Shown here: piece by piece, positions 7,742-15,515 of the stretch
Layout: every line of letters begins with the position of its first letter
Numbering within the stretch: the first letter of the stretch is position 1
Assembly: GCF_017744045.1 (NCBI RefSeq)
Contig: NZ_JAGHRD010000001.1
Source of the DNA: Pelagimonas sp017744045
Lineage (GTDB): Bacteria > Pseudomonadota > Alphaproteobacteria > Rhodobacterales > Rhodobacteraceae
Direction: 5' to 3' (one strand)
DNA: 64,000 nucleotides
Position numbers and translations under genes: made by a program
Notes under the pieces: model-generated
Database searches by the model: none
The model's input: the letters and a program-made list of their open reading frames with translations, nothing else
What the model was told of the DNA's origin: nothing

Positions 7742-8950
7742 TTAATGCTCCTTGATCTCGATGCAGATGATTGGCGTTTGCGCCATCGTGCAGGTCTTCA
7801 ATTCGGTCTGGTTCGGGTCCAGCGTCACCCATGTCTGCCCGGATTGTTCGATCCGTGTCAGGCCAAGTTCCGTCATCTCCGAATGCGCCATCAAACCCAT
7901 CCAAAACCAACTCGCCATCAGCACTGTCGCGATCCAGGTTGAGACCATCCCCACGATCATCCAGGGCGAGATCGTCAGCCAGCGCCGGATCGTCTCGCTC
8001 CGCCTCTCCAACTCGCTCTTGCTGTCGCTGAGAAAGAACCTGATATCGGTCTCGATTGTATGCAGCGCGCTGGTCGCAATGTTGCTGAACTCGCTCCTGA
8101 AGCTCTCCAACTGAGATGCCATCAAGGCGGCGTGGTCTCTCCGGATCGTTTCCAGGTCCAAGTTCAATTTCTCTGCGAGGCGGTTCGGCTTGCCAGTCGT
8201 CATGGAAATCTCTCCTTTCAATCGCCAGCGCTCGCCGGTGTCGGGATCTTTGGCGGTAATGTAATTTTTGCTGGCACGGGGGATCTCGAAGCCCGCTTCA
8301 GAAAGAACGTCGGTCATGCTGGCGCGGTCAGTGATGATACCGATGCTGATCTGATCGAGGATCCAGTCGTGCAGCGCCTCGCGCCCTGCGCGCGTCGGCG
8401 CTTCAATCGTTGCCCTCACTTCGCGGGCGCGTTCTGGGTCCAAAGGGTCTGCCCAACCGTGCGTCTTGTTCATCAGGTCGCGCAGACTGGAAAAGGCGGT
8501 CTCATGGCCTGGCGGTGCGATGTTCAGCGCCTTGCCAGTGCTCAGCTCAAGGCGCGGCGCGCAGAAGTGCAGTTCGACGTTGCCCTCGTGCGTATGGCGC
8601 ACCCAAAGGCAGTCGTATTGATCCCTGTCCAGCCCAGCAAAGGCCAGAGCCTCAAATAGCTCAATGGTCTCTTGTTGGGCGTCGGGACTGGGATCATCGC
8701 TGTCGGCAAAGCTAATCACGCCTGCCGTGTAGCTCCACTTGTTGGCGCTCGCATCGATCAGGTCGCGGGTCTGATCGGGATTGCCGTGCAGCACCTCGGG
8801 CAGCGGGTCTCGGATCTTGGTCTGTGGCTGGCCGGTGTCGTCGCGGATCAGATTGCGGTTCTCGTCGTAGGTCAGAACTTCGCGCGCCGTCAGGTAATCC
8901 ACGGGGGCCGCACCGCCGCCGGTGCCTGTGGAGAAGAACGAGATGATCAT
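7742..8950 (-). CDS. Mobilization relaxase (MobA/MOB-type) with C-terminal membrane segment
   Basis: A relaxase that would nick at oriT and lead single-stranded DNA into a conjugative channel. The N-terminal third contains KWSYTAGVISFADSDDPSP and the metal/catalytic cluster WVRHTHEGNVELHF (about 117-130), like the H-E-N relaxases of ColE1-type plasmids. From about 255 on it is helical, with a hydrophobic segment near 325-355 (WMIVGMVSTWIATVLMASWF) that may anchor it to the membrane. The 402 residues form a continuous frame. The ATG overlaps the mobC stop (ATGA) and its stop abuts mobD. With mobC broken, mobilization from this copy is doubtful. Confidence 0.85.
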   Translation of the reverse strand: MIISFFSTGTGGGAAPVDYLTAREVLTYDENRNLIRDDTGQPQTKIRDPLPEVLHGNPDQTRDLIDASANKWSYTAGVISFADSDDPSPDAQQETIELFEALAFAGLDRDQYDCLWVRHTHEGNVELHFCAPRLELSTGKALNIAPPGHETAFSSLRDLMNKTHGWADPLDPERAREVRATIEAPTRAGREALHDWILDQISIGIITDRASMTDVLSEAGFEIPRASKNYITAKDPDTGERWRLKGEISMTTGKPNRLAEKLNLDLETIRRDHAALMASQLESFRSEFSNIATSALHTIETDIRFFLSDSKSELERRSETIRRWLTISPWMIVGMVSTWIATVLMASWFWMGLMAHSEMTELGLTRIEQSGQTWVTLDPNQTELKTCTMAQTPIICIEIKEH

Positions 8951-9420
8951 TCGCGGCTCTCGCCTGTGTGTGCCGCCGCAATCTGCGCCATCTGCCGTTC
9001 GATGACCACCAGCTGAGCGGCGACCTTGAGCGCATCGATCTGGCTCGCACGGCCGGATTTGACCGCGCTGTTTATCCAGCGTGACAGCTGATTGAGGTTG
9101 CCGCCGACACAGGCAACCGCAAAGGTCAGCTTTGGATCAACACGTGGGACGGGCTTGCGCCGACGTGCCTCGGTCAGCCCCAAGGCCTCGCGCATCAGCG
9201 TGGCATTGGGTAGGCCAGCGGCGCGCGCTTTGGCCACAAGCGCAGCCTTTTACGACGGGGTGCATCGAAAGATCACGCTCTCGGAAAGGCCCTCTTTGAC
9301 GCCGCTTGCGCGCGTCTGGTTGGGGTTTGAAGGGGAGGCTTGCCGCCCCTCACAAGTCCCGCCGATGTAATCGGTGGGTAACCTTGCTCTCTGCTCTTTG
9401 TGGGGATCAGCTGCCTTCAT
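8947..9420 (-). pseudogene. mobC: mobC relaxosome accessory gene split by an in-frame TAA
   Basis: From the ATG at 9420 (which overlaps the upstream stop as ATGA) the frame reads to residue 56, SESVIFRCTPS, meets TAA at 9252-9250, and continues in the same frame with KAALVAKARAAGLPNAT and the MobC-like NLNQLSRWINSAVKSG to a stop overlapping the relaxase start. Reading across the TAA gives one coherent MobC protein of about 157 residues, so this is a single nonsense change. A GTG at 9237 could restart a 96-residue C-terminal piece, but this lacks the ribbon-helix-helix strand around VIFRCTPS that would bind oriT. A suppressed or miscalled codon is the alternative. Confidence 0.8.
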
Positions 9421-10274
9421 GCTCGAAGCCCCGCCGCTTCGATTTCAGCAGGGCTGACAAGCTTCGCGGCCAGCAACGCGGTTACTTGGCCGGACGTGAT
9501 ATGGCGGCACAGCGGATGGCGGTCCGTGACCCAATCGGCCAAGCCTTTCAGCAGTTCGGCTTCTTTGGCCTTGTCCGTTTCTCGCGCCTCCTCGACGTCG
9601 TGAAGGTATTTCAACCAACGGCCAGAGCTGAACCAATTGTCGGAGAAGCACACCTTGGATCGGGTGAATCCTTCGCTCTCGATCGCATAGGCCCGCACAG
9701 CGTTCTCGAGGTCTTTGGCGTCCACTCCGTCGGCTAGCGCTTGGCGGATTTGCGAGATACAAACCGCTTTCCCGCGAACGCGATCCTCTGGATAGGCGAA
9801 CAAAATCTTCTCAGAAACTTCATCCTCCACCGCTGCCTTCGCGTGCGAAGGGTTTGGTTTTTGATATGGTTTATATCTGTTCTTATAGGATTTGCCCTCT
9901 GGGGCAGATGGCTTGCCATCAGGGGCAAATGCATCATTTTCCCTTTCGGTCGGATCGATTTGCCCATTTGGGCAAATGGAGTTGCCCAGGGCATACCAAC
10001 AGGTTCGGTCATAGCGATCAACGCTGAAATTGCCCTTGATGATCAGCTCTGCGCTGACCAGCTTTTCGAGCGCGGTTCGGATCTGCTTCTCGCTCAGATA
10101 GGGGAATAACTCACCAAAGGCCGAGATCGAATTGTAAGTCCAATACCGCCCGTCGCGAAGGTTAGGGCGATTGGCTTGGTTCTTCTCGATCCAGAAGGTG
10201 ATGTTCTGGAAAATCACCGCCGCGTTCAGGCCAACCTGTCCGGCGATTTCGGGATCAAAGCTATGGCGGCTCAT
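9417..10274 (-). CDS. Replication-type winged-helix protein of the mobile element
   Basis: A 285-residue protein from MSRHSFDPEIAGQVGLNAAV. The first ~100 residues (FQNITFWIEKNQ, WTYNSISAFGELFPYLSEKQIRTALEKL) are a winged helix like that in phage and plasmid replication proteins that follow the O/DnaD plan. A linker carries repeated xPxG motifs (CPNG, APDG, APEG). A C-terminal domain (about 150-285) has KVCFSDNWFSSGRWLKYL. It is a plausible replication initiator or loader for the integrated element, but function is not shown. An upstream in-frame start at 10394 is possible; 10274 fits the family start better. The stop overlaps the mobC start. Confidence 0.65.
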   Translation of the reverse strand: MSRHSFDPEIAGQVGLNAAVIFQNITFWIEKNQANRPNLRDGRYWTYNSISAFGELFPYLSEKQIRTALEKLVSAELIIKGNFSVDRYDRTCWYALGNSICPNGQIDPTERENDAFAPDGKPSAPEGKSYKNRYKPYQKPNPSHAKAAVEDEVSEKILFAYPEDRVRGKAVCISQIRQALADGVDAKDLENAVRAYAIESEGFTRSKVCFSDNWFSSGRWLKYLHDVEEARETDKAKEAELLKGLADWVTDRHPLCRHITSGQVTALLAAKLVSPAEIEAAGLRA

Positions 10275-10432
10275 GTTTGGCCCCCCAAATGCGCACAAAC
10301 GTGCGAATTTTGTACAGGTTTTGTACGAGAAATCGGCCGTTTCAGCTGATTTCGGCCTGAAAGTCCACGGGACTTTTTGCACGCTTCCGCACAACGTCCT
10401 GTAAATAAGCCATATTTTTCAGGTGTTTTTGG

Positions 10433-10506
10433 CGATCCCGGCAGGATTCGAACCTGCAACCTGCCCCTTAGGAGGGGGCTGCTCTATCCAGTTGAGCCAC
10501 GGGACC
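10433..10506 (-). tRNA. tRNA-Arg (anticodon CCT)
   Basis: The minus strand folds as a complete cloverleaf: acceptor GGTCCCG/CGGGATC, D-arm GCTC...GAGC, anticodon arm GCCCC-CTCCTAA-GGGGC with anticodon CCT, and T-arm GCAGG-TTCGAAT-CCTGC. CCA is not encoded. It lies exactly between the accessory block (to its 3' side) and the chromosomal LacI gene, as expected if it was used as an attachment site. Confidence 0.95.
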
Positions 10507-10627
10507 GCGCCTGATCTGATTACCGCGACTGTCGCCCCTTGTCATCCCGCCTCCGCGTCATAATCGCCATCTTGTGTCTGGCAAGTCGTTTGCGGTAACG
10601 TTTTTAAAACAACGAGGATTTGCACCT

Positions 10628-11653
10628 GTGACAAACGACACCTCCCGCCCGCTGACTCTGCGTGATGTATCCGAAGCGTCGGGGGTGTCAGAAATGACGG
10701 TCAGCCGGGTGCTGCGCAACCGGGGCGATGTTAGCCAGGCGACGCGGGAAAAGGTTCTCGAGGCGGCCAAAGCCCTGGGCTATGTCCCGAACAAGATCGC
10801 CGGTGCGTTGGCCAGCCAGCGGGTCAATCTGGTTGCGGTTATCATCCCCTCTCTGCGCAACATGGTTTTCCCCGAGGTGATGTCGGGCATTTCCAAAGTG
10901 CTGGAGGAGACCGAACTGCAGCCGGTGGTCGGGGTGACCGACTATATGCCCGAAAAGGAAGAGCGGGTTCTTTACGAAATGTTGTCCTGGCGCCCCTCTG
11001 GGGTGATCATCGCCGGGCTGGAGCATACGGATGCCTCGCGCGCAATGCTCAAGGCCAGTGGCATTCCGGTGGTCGAGGTCATGGATACGGATGGCAAGCC
11101 GATTGACAGCGCTGTTGGTATTTCGCATCGCCGGGCGGGTCGCGAAATGGCCAAGGCGATTTTGAAACAGGGCTATGAGCGTATCGGTTTCATGGGCACG
11201 AAAATGCCGCTGGATCACCGCGCCCGCAAACGCTTCGAAGGTTTTACCGAGGCGCTGGCCAAAGAGGGGGTCGAGGTGGTCGATCAGGAATTCTACTCCG
11301 GTGGTTCGGCCCTGGCCAAGGGGCGCGAGATGACCGAGGCGATGCTGTCGCGCGATCCAGAGCTCGATTTCCTATACTATTCCAACGATATGATTGCCGC
11401 CGGTGGGATGCTGCACCTTCTGGACAAAGGCATTGATATCCCTGGCGAAATCGGTCTGGCCGGGTTCAATGGTGTCGAATTGCTGCAGGGGCTGCCGCGG
11501 CAATTGGCGACCATGGATGCCTGCCGCACCGAAATCGGCACGCGGGCGGCGCAGATCATCGCGGCGCGCGTTGAAAATCCGGATATCGAGTTGGACAAGA
11601 TTGTTGAACTCACTCCAACCATTGCCTTTGGCGACACGCTGAAACGCCGGTGA
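10628..11653 (+). CDS. LacI-family transcriptional regulator (GntR/gluconate-type)
   Basis: A DNA-binding repressor with a sugar-binding-protein fold. The LacI helix-turn-helix is at about 9-55 (LTLRDVSEASGVSEMTVSRV, then a hinge with YVPNKIAGALASQR), followed by a periplasmic-binding-like domain with GVIIAGLEH and DFLYYSNDMIAAG. I chose the GTG at 10628 (protein begins TNDTSRP), because residues before the HTH are then of normal number; a GTG at 10574 would add 18. The stretch around 10600 contains GGTAACGTTTTT, a possible LacI-type half-operator for autoregulation. Inducer unknown. It is followed after 7 nt by a YcaQ-like gene, with which it is probably co-transcribed. Confidence 0.9.
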   Translation: MTNDTSRPLTLRDVSEASGVSEMTVSRVLRNRGDVSQATREKVLEAAKALGYVPNKIAGALASQRVNLVAVIIPSLRNMVFPEVMSGISKVLEETELQPVVGVTDYMPEKEERVLYEMLSWRPSGVIIAGLEHTDASRAMLKASGIPVVEVMDTDGKPIDSAVGISHRRAGREMAKAILKQGYERIGFMGTKMPLDHRARKRFEGFTEALAKEGVEVVDQEFYSGGSALAKGREMTEAMLSRDPELDFLYYSNDMIAAGGMLHLLDKGIDIPGEIGLAGFNGVELLQGLPRQLATMDACRTEIGTRAAQIIAARVENPDIELDKIVELTPTIAFGDTLKRR

Positions 11654-11660
11654 CCCCTCT

Positions 11661-12863
11661 GTGATCACGCTCTCCAACCCGGATGCGCGCAGGCTGTTCC
11701 TGCACAAACATGCCTTGGCCGAAGCGCCGCAGGGCCCGGGTAAGGGTGATGACCTGCTGGATCTGATCACCCGGCTTGGCTTTGTTCAGGTGGATAGCGT
11801 GCGCACGGTCGAACGCGCGCATCACATGATCCTTTTCTCGCGCCGACCTGCCTATCGTCCGGGCCATCTGGATCGGTTGCTGGAACAGGATCGGACGCTA
11901 TTTGAGCATTGGACCCATGACGCGTCGATCATCCCGACCGCGTTTTATCCGCATTGGCAGCTGCGCTTTCGCCGCAACGAAGAACAGTTGCGCAAACGCT
12001 GGCGGGTTTGGCGGCGGGATGGGTTCGAAGACAAGCTGCAAGATGTACTGGATCACATCACGGACCATGGTGCCTGCGGGTCGATGGATGTGGGCGATGG
12101 GGAAAAGCGCGGCTCTGGCGGCTGGTGGGATTGGCACCCGTCCAAGACTGCTTTGGAGTTCCTGTGGCAGACGGGGCAAATCGCGGTCAGTCGGCGCGAA
12201 CAGTTCCGCAAGATCTTTGATCTGAGTGAGCAGGTCATTCCCCAAGATGCACTGGCGCAAATGCCAACAGAAGGCGATAGTGTCGACTGGCTGTGCCATG
12301 CCGCGCTGGACCGGTTGGGTTTTGCTACCAGTGGCGAAATAGCGGCCTTTTGGGCGACGGTGTCTGCCGCCGAGGCGCGCGCCTGGTGTCAGCGCCAATG
12401 CGATGCCGGGGCGATTACTCCGGTCGAAATCACCATGGCGGATGGTTCGCGGCGCAGCTCCTTTGCCCGGCCTGATATCCTGGATCAACTGGCCGAGGCC
12501 CCAAAGCCAACCGGCCGCTTGCGTATTCTCAGCCCGTTTGATCCAGCGTTGCGTGATCGCAAACGCACTGAGCGTCTGTTTGGCTTTCACTATCGGATCG
12601 AAATCTTTACCCCCGCAGCCAAGCGGCAATATGGCTATTACGTTTTCCCGATGCTCGAAGGGGATCGTCTGGTCGGGCGCATAGATGTGTCCGCCGACAA
12701 ATCCCGTGATGCGCTAAAGGTCACCGGCGTCTGGCCTGAGCGGGGCATCAAATGGGGGGCGGGGCGTCAGACCCGGCTGGAGGCGGAATTGACACGATTG
12801 GCGCGGTTTTCGGGCCGGTCGGATGTGATTTTTGAAACGGATTGGTTGCGCGCGCCGATTTAG
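11661..12863 (+). CDS. YcaQ-family DNA glycosylase (winged-helix protein)
   Basis: Member of the HTH_42 family (YcaQ/AlkX and AlkZ), which unhooks DNA interstrand crosslinks and alkylated purines. The Q-x-D catalytic signature is seen in GFVQVDSV (about residues 33-40), as in YcaQ rather than the Q-x-Q of AlkZ. Other family blocks are FEHWTHDASIIP, WDWHPSKTALEFLWQTG and LSPFDPALRDRKRTERLF, giving the normal length of 400. The GTG at 11661 lies 7 nt after the LacI stop, so the two are probably coupled. Substrate is inferred from family only. Confidence 0.88.
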   Translation: MITLSNPDARRLFLHKHALAEAPQGPGKGDDLLDLITRLGFVQVDSVRTVERAHHMILFSRRPAYRPGHLDRLLEQDRTLFEHWTHDASIIPTAFYPHWQLRFRRNEEQLRKRWRVWRRDGFEDKLQDVLDHITDHGACGSMDVGDGEKRGSGGWWDWHPSKTALEFLWQTGQIAVSRREQFRKIFDLSEQVIPQDALAQMPTEGDSVDWLCHAALDRLGFATSGEIAAFWATVSAAEARAWCQRQCDAGAITPVEITMADGSRRSSFARPDILDQLAEAPKPTGRLRILSPFDPALRDRKRTERLFGFHYRIEIFTPAAKRQYGYYVFPMLEGDRLVGRIDVSADKSRDALKVTGVWPERGIKWGAGRQTRLEAELTRLARFSGRSDVIFETDWLRAPI

Positions 12864-13345
12864 GGTCCTGACCCTATGGCCCTCTATTCTTTGATCGCAC
12901 ACTGTCCGGGCCCCAATTTTGAGCGGATATTTGTAAAATCTAAGCCAAGATTTATTTCTTTAGAAACAAATCTTTACTCATCTGGCGCTTAACTGCGTCA
13001 GATTTTTTGACTCTGCCCCAGGTTTGCGTTCTATAATGGTCGCGTGAGTGTGACCGCAACCTTAGCAACAGATTCAGCTTTGGTACGGCTTTTGATGCTG
13101 AGTAACGAGGCATTTTAAGTAATCGGGGCAACCAGAAATGGTTGTCCCTTTTTCGTTTTGGCAGGAATTGCAGCGTGTTTGCCCAACCGCGCGAACTCAA
13201 CTGACTGACCCAAAAGCGTAATTTTTGGGCATTTAAGCCATGCAAAGTGCGAAGGCCGGGTATTCCCAAAGGGGCCTAGCGCTGCGCTGCGGCGCAGCAT
13301 AACTTGAAGTCAAGGTTATACGCTAACACAATAGGAGGCCTTATC
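12864..13345. other. Long intergenic region without a convincing gene
   Basis: 482 bases between the YcaQ-like gene and the DUF1127 gene. Frames open on the minus strand (12952-13269) do not resemble protein. It contains one long palindrome (12947-12974, listed separately) and a GC-rich stretch near 13280-13300 (repeated GCGCTGC/GCAGC) followed by an imperfect palindrome around 13300-13320 in the leader of the DUF1127 gene. An sRNA or stress promoter is possible but not supported by a recognisable motif. Confidence 0.5.
12947..12974. repeat. 28-bp near-perfect AT-rich palindrome
   Basis: AAGATTTATTTCT and AGAAACAAATCTT face each other across two bases (12 of 13 positions pair). No T-run follows, so it is a poor terminator for the upstream gene. 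It could be a protein-binding site or an mRNA 3' stabilising hairpin. Confidence 0.4.
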
Positions 13346-13561
13346 ATGGCTCATGTCACCGCCCACGCCCCTTCCGTCAGCTCGCCCTTTGCCAATTTCT
13401 TTAAGGGTCTGTTTGACGCTTTGACACGCATCGCCGAATCCAACGCGCGTGTAAAACAGGTCGAATTCCTGCAAAATCTCAGCGACGAAGAGCTGGCGAA
13501 ACGTGGTTTGAAACGCGACGATATCGTTCAATATGTCTTTCGTGACATCGTGCATCTGTGA
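13346..13561 (+). CDS. DUF1127 small protein
   Basis: A 71-residue basic protein. Its C-terminal part, NLSDEELAKRGLKRDDIVQYVF, is the DUF1127 signature. Members of this family in Rhodobacter are small RNA-interacting or stress-linked proteins often controlled by alternative sigma factors; which applies here is not visible. GGAGG 8 nt before the ATG decides the start over an upstream in-frame ATG at 13304. It is followed by its own terminator. The unusually long leader may carry regulation. Confidence 0.9.
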   Translation: MAHVTAHAPSVSSPFANFFKGLFDALTRIAESNARVKQVEFLQNLSDEELAKRGLKRDDIVQYVFRDIVHL

Positions 13562-13587
13562 TCCAATCACAATCTGATGCCAAAGAG

Positions 13588-13611
13588 CGCGCCCTTTGCG
13601 GCGCGTTTTTT
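13588..13611 (+). terminator. Rho-independent terminator after DUF1127 gene
   Basis: Stem CGCGCC/GGCGCG with a 6-nt loop, followed by TTTTTT, 26 nt after the stop codon. Confidence 0.85.
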
Positions 13612-13636
13612 GTTGGCATGGCCGCCACGTAAATGA

Positions 13637-13664
13637 AAAAGGCCGCCCAAAAAGGCGGCCTTTC
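13637..13664 (-). terminator. Terminator of rpsD (bidirectional hairpin)
   Basis: GGCCGCC/GGCGGCC stem extended by AAA/TTT pairs, giving a T-run on both strands. It lies 22 nt past the rpsD stop on the minus strand and can also stop leftover transcription from the DUF1127 side. Confidence 0.85.
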
Positions 13665-13685
13665 TGAATTCTAATGCGGAACTGA

Positions 13686-14306
13686 TTAGTTCTGAGCGTA
13701 GTATTCGATAACCAGGTTCGGTTCCATGACAACCGGATAAGGCACATCGGCCAGACCAGGCGCGCGAACAAAGGTCGCGGTCATTTTGGAGTGATCGGCT
13801 TCGATGTAGTCAGGAACGTCACGCTCTGGCAGCTGAACAGCTTCGAGCAGCGCGGTCATCTGCTTGGACTTCTCGCGCACTTCGATCACGTCACCTTCTT
13901 TAACACGGTAAGAAGGGATGTTGACGCGCTTGCCATTCACCAGGACGTGGCCGTGGTTTACGAACTGACGTGCAGCGAAAACGGTTGGAACGAACTTGGC
14001 GCGGTACACAACTGCGTCCAGGCGGCGTTCCAGCAGACCGATCAGGTTTTCACCGGTGTCGCCTTTGACACGCTCAGCTTCACCATAGATGCGGCGGAAT
14101 TGCTTTTCGGTCAGGTCGCCGTAGTAGCCTTTGAGCTTCTGCTTGGCGCGCAGCTGCAGACCGAAGTCAGACAGTTTACCCTTGCGGCGCTGACCGTGCT
14201 GGCCGGGGCCGTATTCGCGGCGGTTTACTGGCGACTTAGGACGGCCCCAGATGTTTTCGCCCATGCGGCGGTCGATTTTGTACTTGGCAGACGTGCGTTT
14301 TGTCAC
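13686..14306 (-). CDS. rpsD: 30S ribosomal protein S4
   Basis: Primary 16S rRNA-binding protein that nucleates 30S assembly. The 206 residues begin TKRTSAKYKIDRRMGENIW. They contain the N-terminal S4 domain (NRREYGPGQHGQRRKGKLSD) and the S4 RNA-binding motif (LERRLDAVVYRAKFVPTVFAA through VLVNGKRVNIPSYRVKEGD). The GTG start at 14306 is preceded by GAAGGAGATCAGCC; the open frame upstream to 14645 is not part of the protein. As usual in alphaproteobacteria it stands alone, away from the alpha operon. Autogenous control cannot be judged. Confidence 0.97.
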   Translation of the reverse strand: MTKRTSAKYKIDRRMGENIWGRPKSPVNRREYGPGQHGQRRKGKLSDFGLQLRAKQKLKGYYGDLTEKQFRRIYGEAERVKGDTGENLIGLLERRLDAVVYRAKFVPTVFAARQFVNHGHVLVNGKRVNIPSYRVKEGDVIEVREKSKQMTALLEAVQLPERDVPDYIEADHSKMTATFVRAPGLADVPYPVVMEPNLVIEYYAQN

Positions 14307-14496
14307 GGCTGATCTCCTTCGTTCAGGTTTCGAAGGGCGTTGTCCTCTTTCCGGATGTGGCCGGAATGACAGGAATCCCCTTGCGGGGGCCACCAACACC
14401 AATGAAGGCGCGCTTATACGCCAGATCGGGGCAGAGTCAACAGGCCTTGGCTGTTCCGTAAAATTCGTACCAAACGCGAACTTTAAGCTCGGCTTA

Positions 14497-15369
14497 ATGG
14501 CTTGGCGCCAAAACTGTGACCACTTCGACACGGAGGCGATTTTGGCTCGCGACCACCTGAATATTCCCGGCGGGGCACGTAACGCCCTGGAACATGCGTT
14601 GAATGCCCGCGATGCAGGCATAATGGACATGGTCAAACGCGCCATTCAGCACCGGCAGGTGATGTTGGCGTTTCAGCCGGTCGTGCAGGCCCAGGCGATG
14701 GATCGGGTTGCGTTTCACGAGGGGTTGATTCGCGTCCTGGATGATACCGGACGCGTCATTCCGGCGGGCGAATTCATTACAACTGTCGAGGAAACAGAAT
14801 ATGGGCGCATGCTGGATTGCATCGCGCTGGAAAAGGGATTGCATGAGCTGAGCCGTGTTCCAACCCTGCGCCTCTCCATTAATATGTCTGCCCGCTCCAT
14901 CGGGTATAAAAAATGGATGCGCACCCTGACCAGGGGGCTTTCCCAGGATCCAACCGTCGCCGAACGCCTGATTCTCGAAATCACCGAACATTCTGCGATG
15001 CTGGTGCCTGAACTTGTCGTGAATTTTATGAATGAGCTGCGGAGCAAAGGGATTGCCTTTGCCATTGACGATTTTGGCGCTGGCTATACTGCGCTGCGGC
15101 ATTTCAAAGAGTTTGATTTCGACATTCTGAAAATTGACGGGGAGTTCGCCAAAGGCATCGCACGGGATCCGGATAATCAGGTTCTCGTCGGGGCCATGGT
15201 CTCAATTGCTGAGCAATTTGATATGTTTACGGTGGCTGAGTTCGTCGAAAGCAAAGAAGATGCCGATTGCTTGGTGACCCTCGGGGTGAACTGTCTGCAA
15301 GGCTATTACTTTGCCGCCCCAACCGTCAGCCCGCCGTGGCGCGACGATGAAAACAAACGTTTCGCATGA
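14497..15369 (+). CDS. EAL-domain cyclic-di-GMP phosphodiesterase
   Basis: A single-domain EAL protein of about 290 residues, cytoplasmic, with no sensor or GGDEF domain. Catalytic positions are kept: FHEGLIRV (EGL for EAL), SINMSARS, LEITEHS, DDFGAGYTALRHF, LKIDGEF and LQGYYFA, so it should hydrolyse c-di-GMP. I start at ATG 14497 (AWRQNCDHFDTEAI); residues upstream of it in the same frame overlap the leader of divergent rpsD and look non-coding. The start is uncertain because no strong ribosome-binding site is seen. Confidence 0.88.
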   Translation: MAWRQNCDHFDTEAILARDHLNIPGGARNALEHALNARDAGIMDMVKRAIQHRQVMLAFQPVVQAQAMDRVAFHEGLIRVLDDTGRVIPAGEFITTVEETEYGRMLDCIALEKGLHELSRVPTLRLSINMSARSIGYKKWMRTLTRGLSQDPTVAERLILEITEHSAMLVPELVVNFMNELRSKGIAFAIDDFGAGYTALRHFKEFDFDILKIDGEFAKGIARDPDNQVLVGAMVSIAEQFDMFTVAEFVESKEDADCLVTLGVNCLQGYYFAAPTVSPPWRDDENKRFA

Positions 15370-15515
15370 CGTGGCGGAACGGCTGAGACACCCTGTCTCT
15401 TTCGCTGCAGCGCAGCTTCCTTTAATGGTCACTCGCAGTGGGCGAGCTTTGCACGCTTTTGCACAACGCAGAATCGCGCTATGCCCGTTACATGGACTTG
15501 GCCGGAGGAATTCAT

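Noticed and set aside
7380..7910. 176-codon minus-strand frame overlapping mobD and the relaxase end
   Set aside because: ColE1-type mob genes can overlap in different frames, so it was considered. It has no ribosome-binding site or recognisable MbeB/MbeC pattern and runs through the recombinase junction.
10271..10459. 62-codon frame beginning MQVRILPGSP
   Set aside because: It is a read-through of the tRNA-Arg T-arm, a common artefact.
12952..13269. 105-codon minus-strand frame in the gap before DUF1127
   Set aside because: Residue pattern is not protein-like, there is no ribosome-binding site, and a palindrome overlaps its end.
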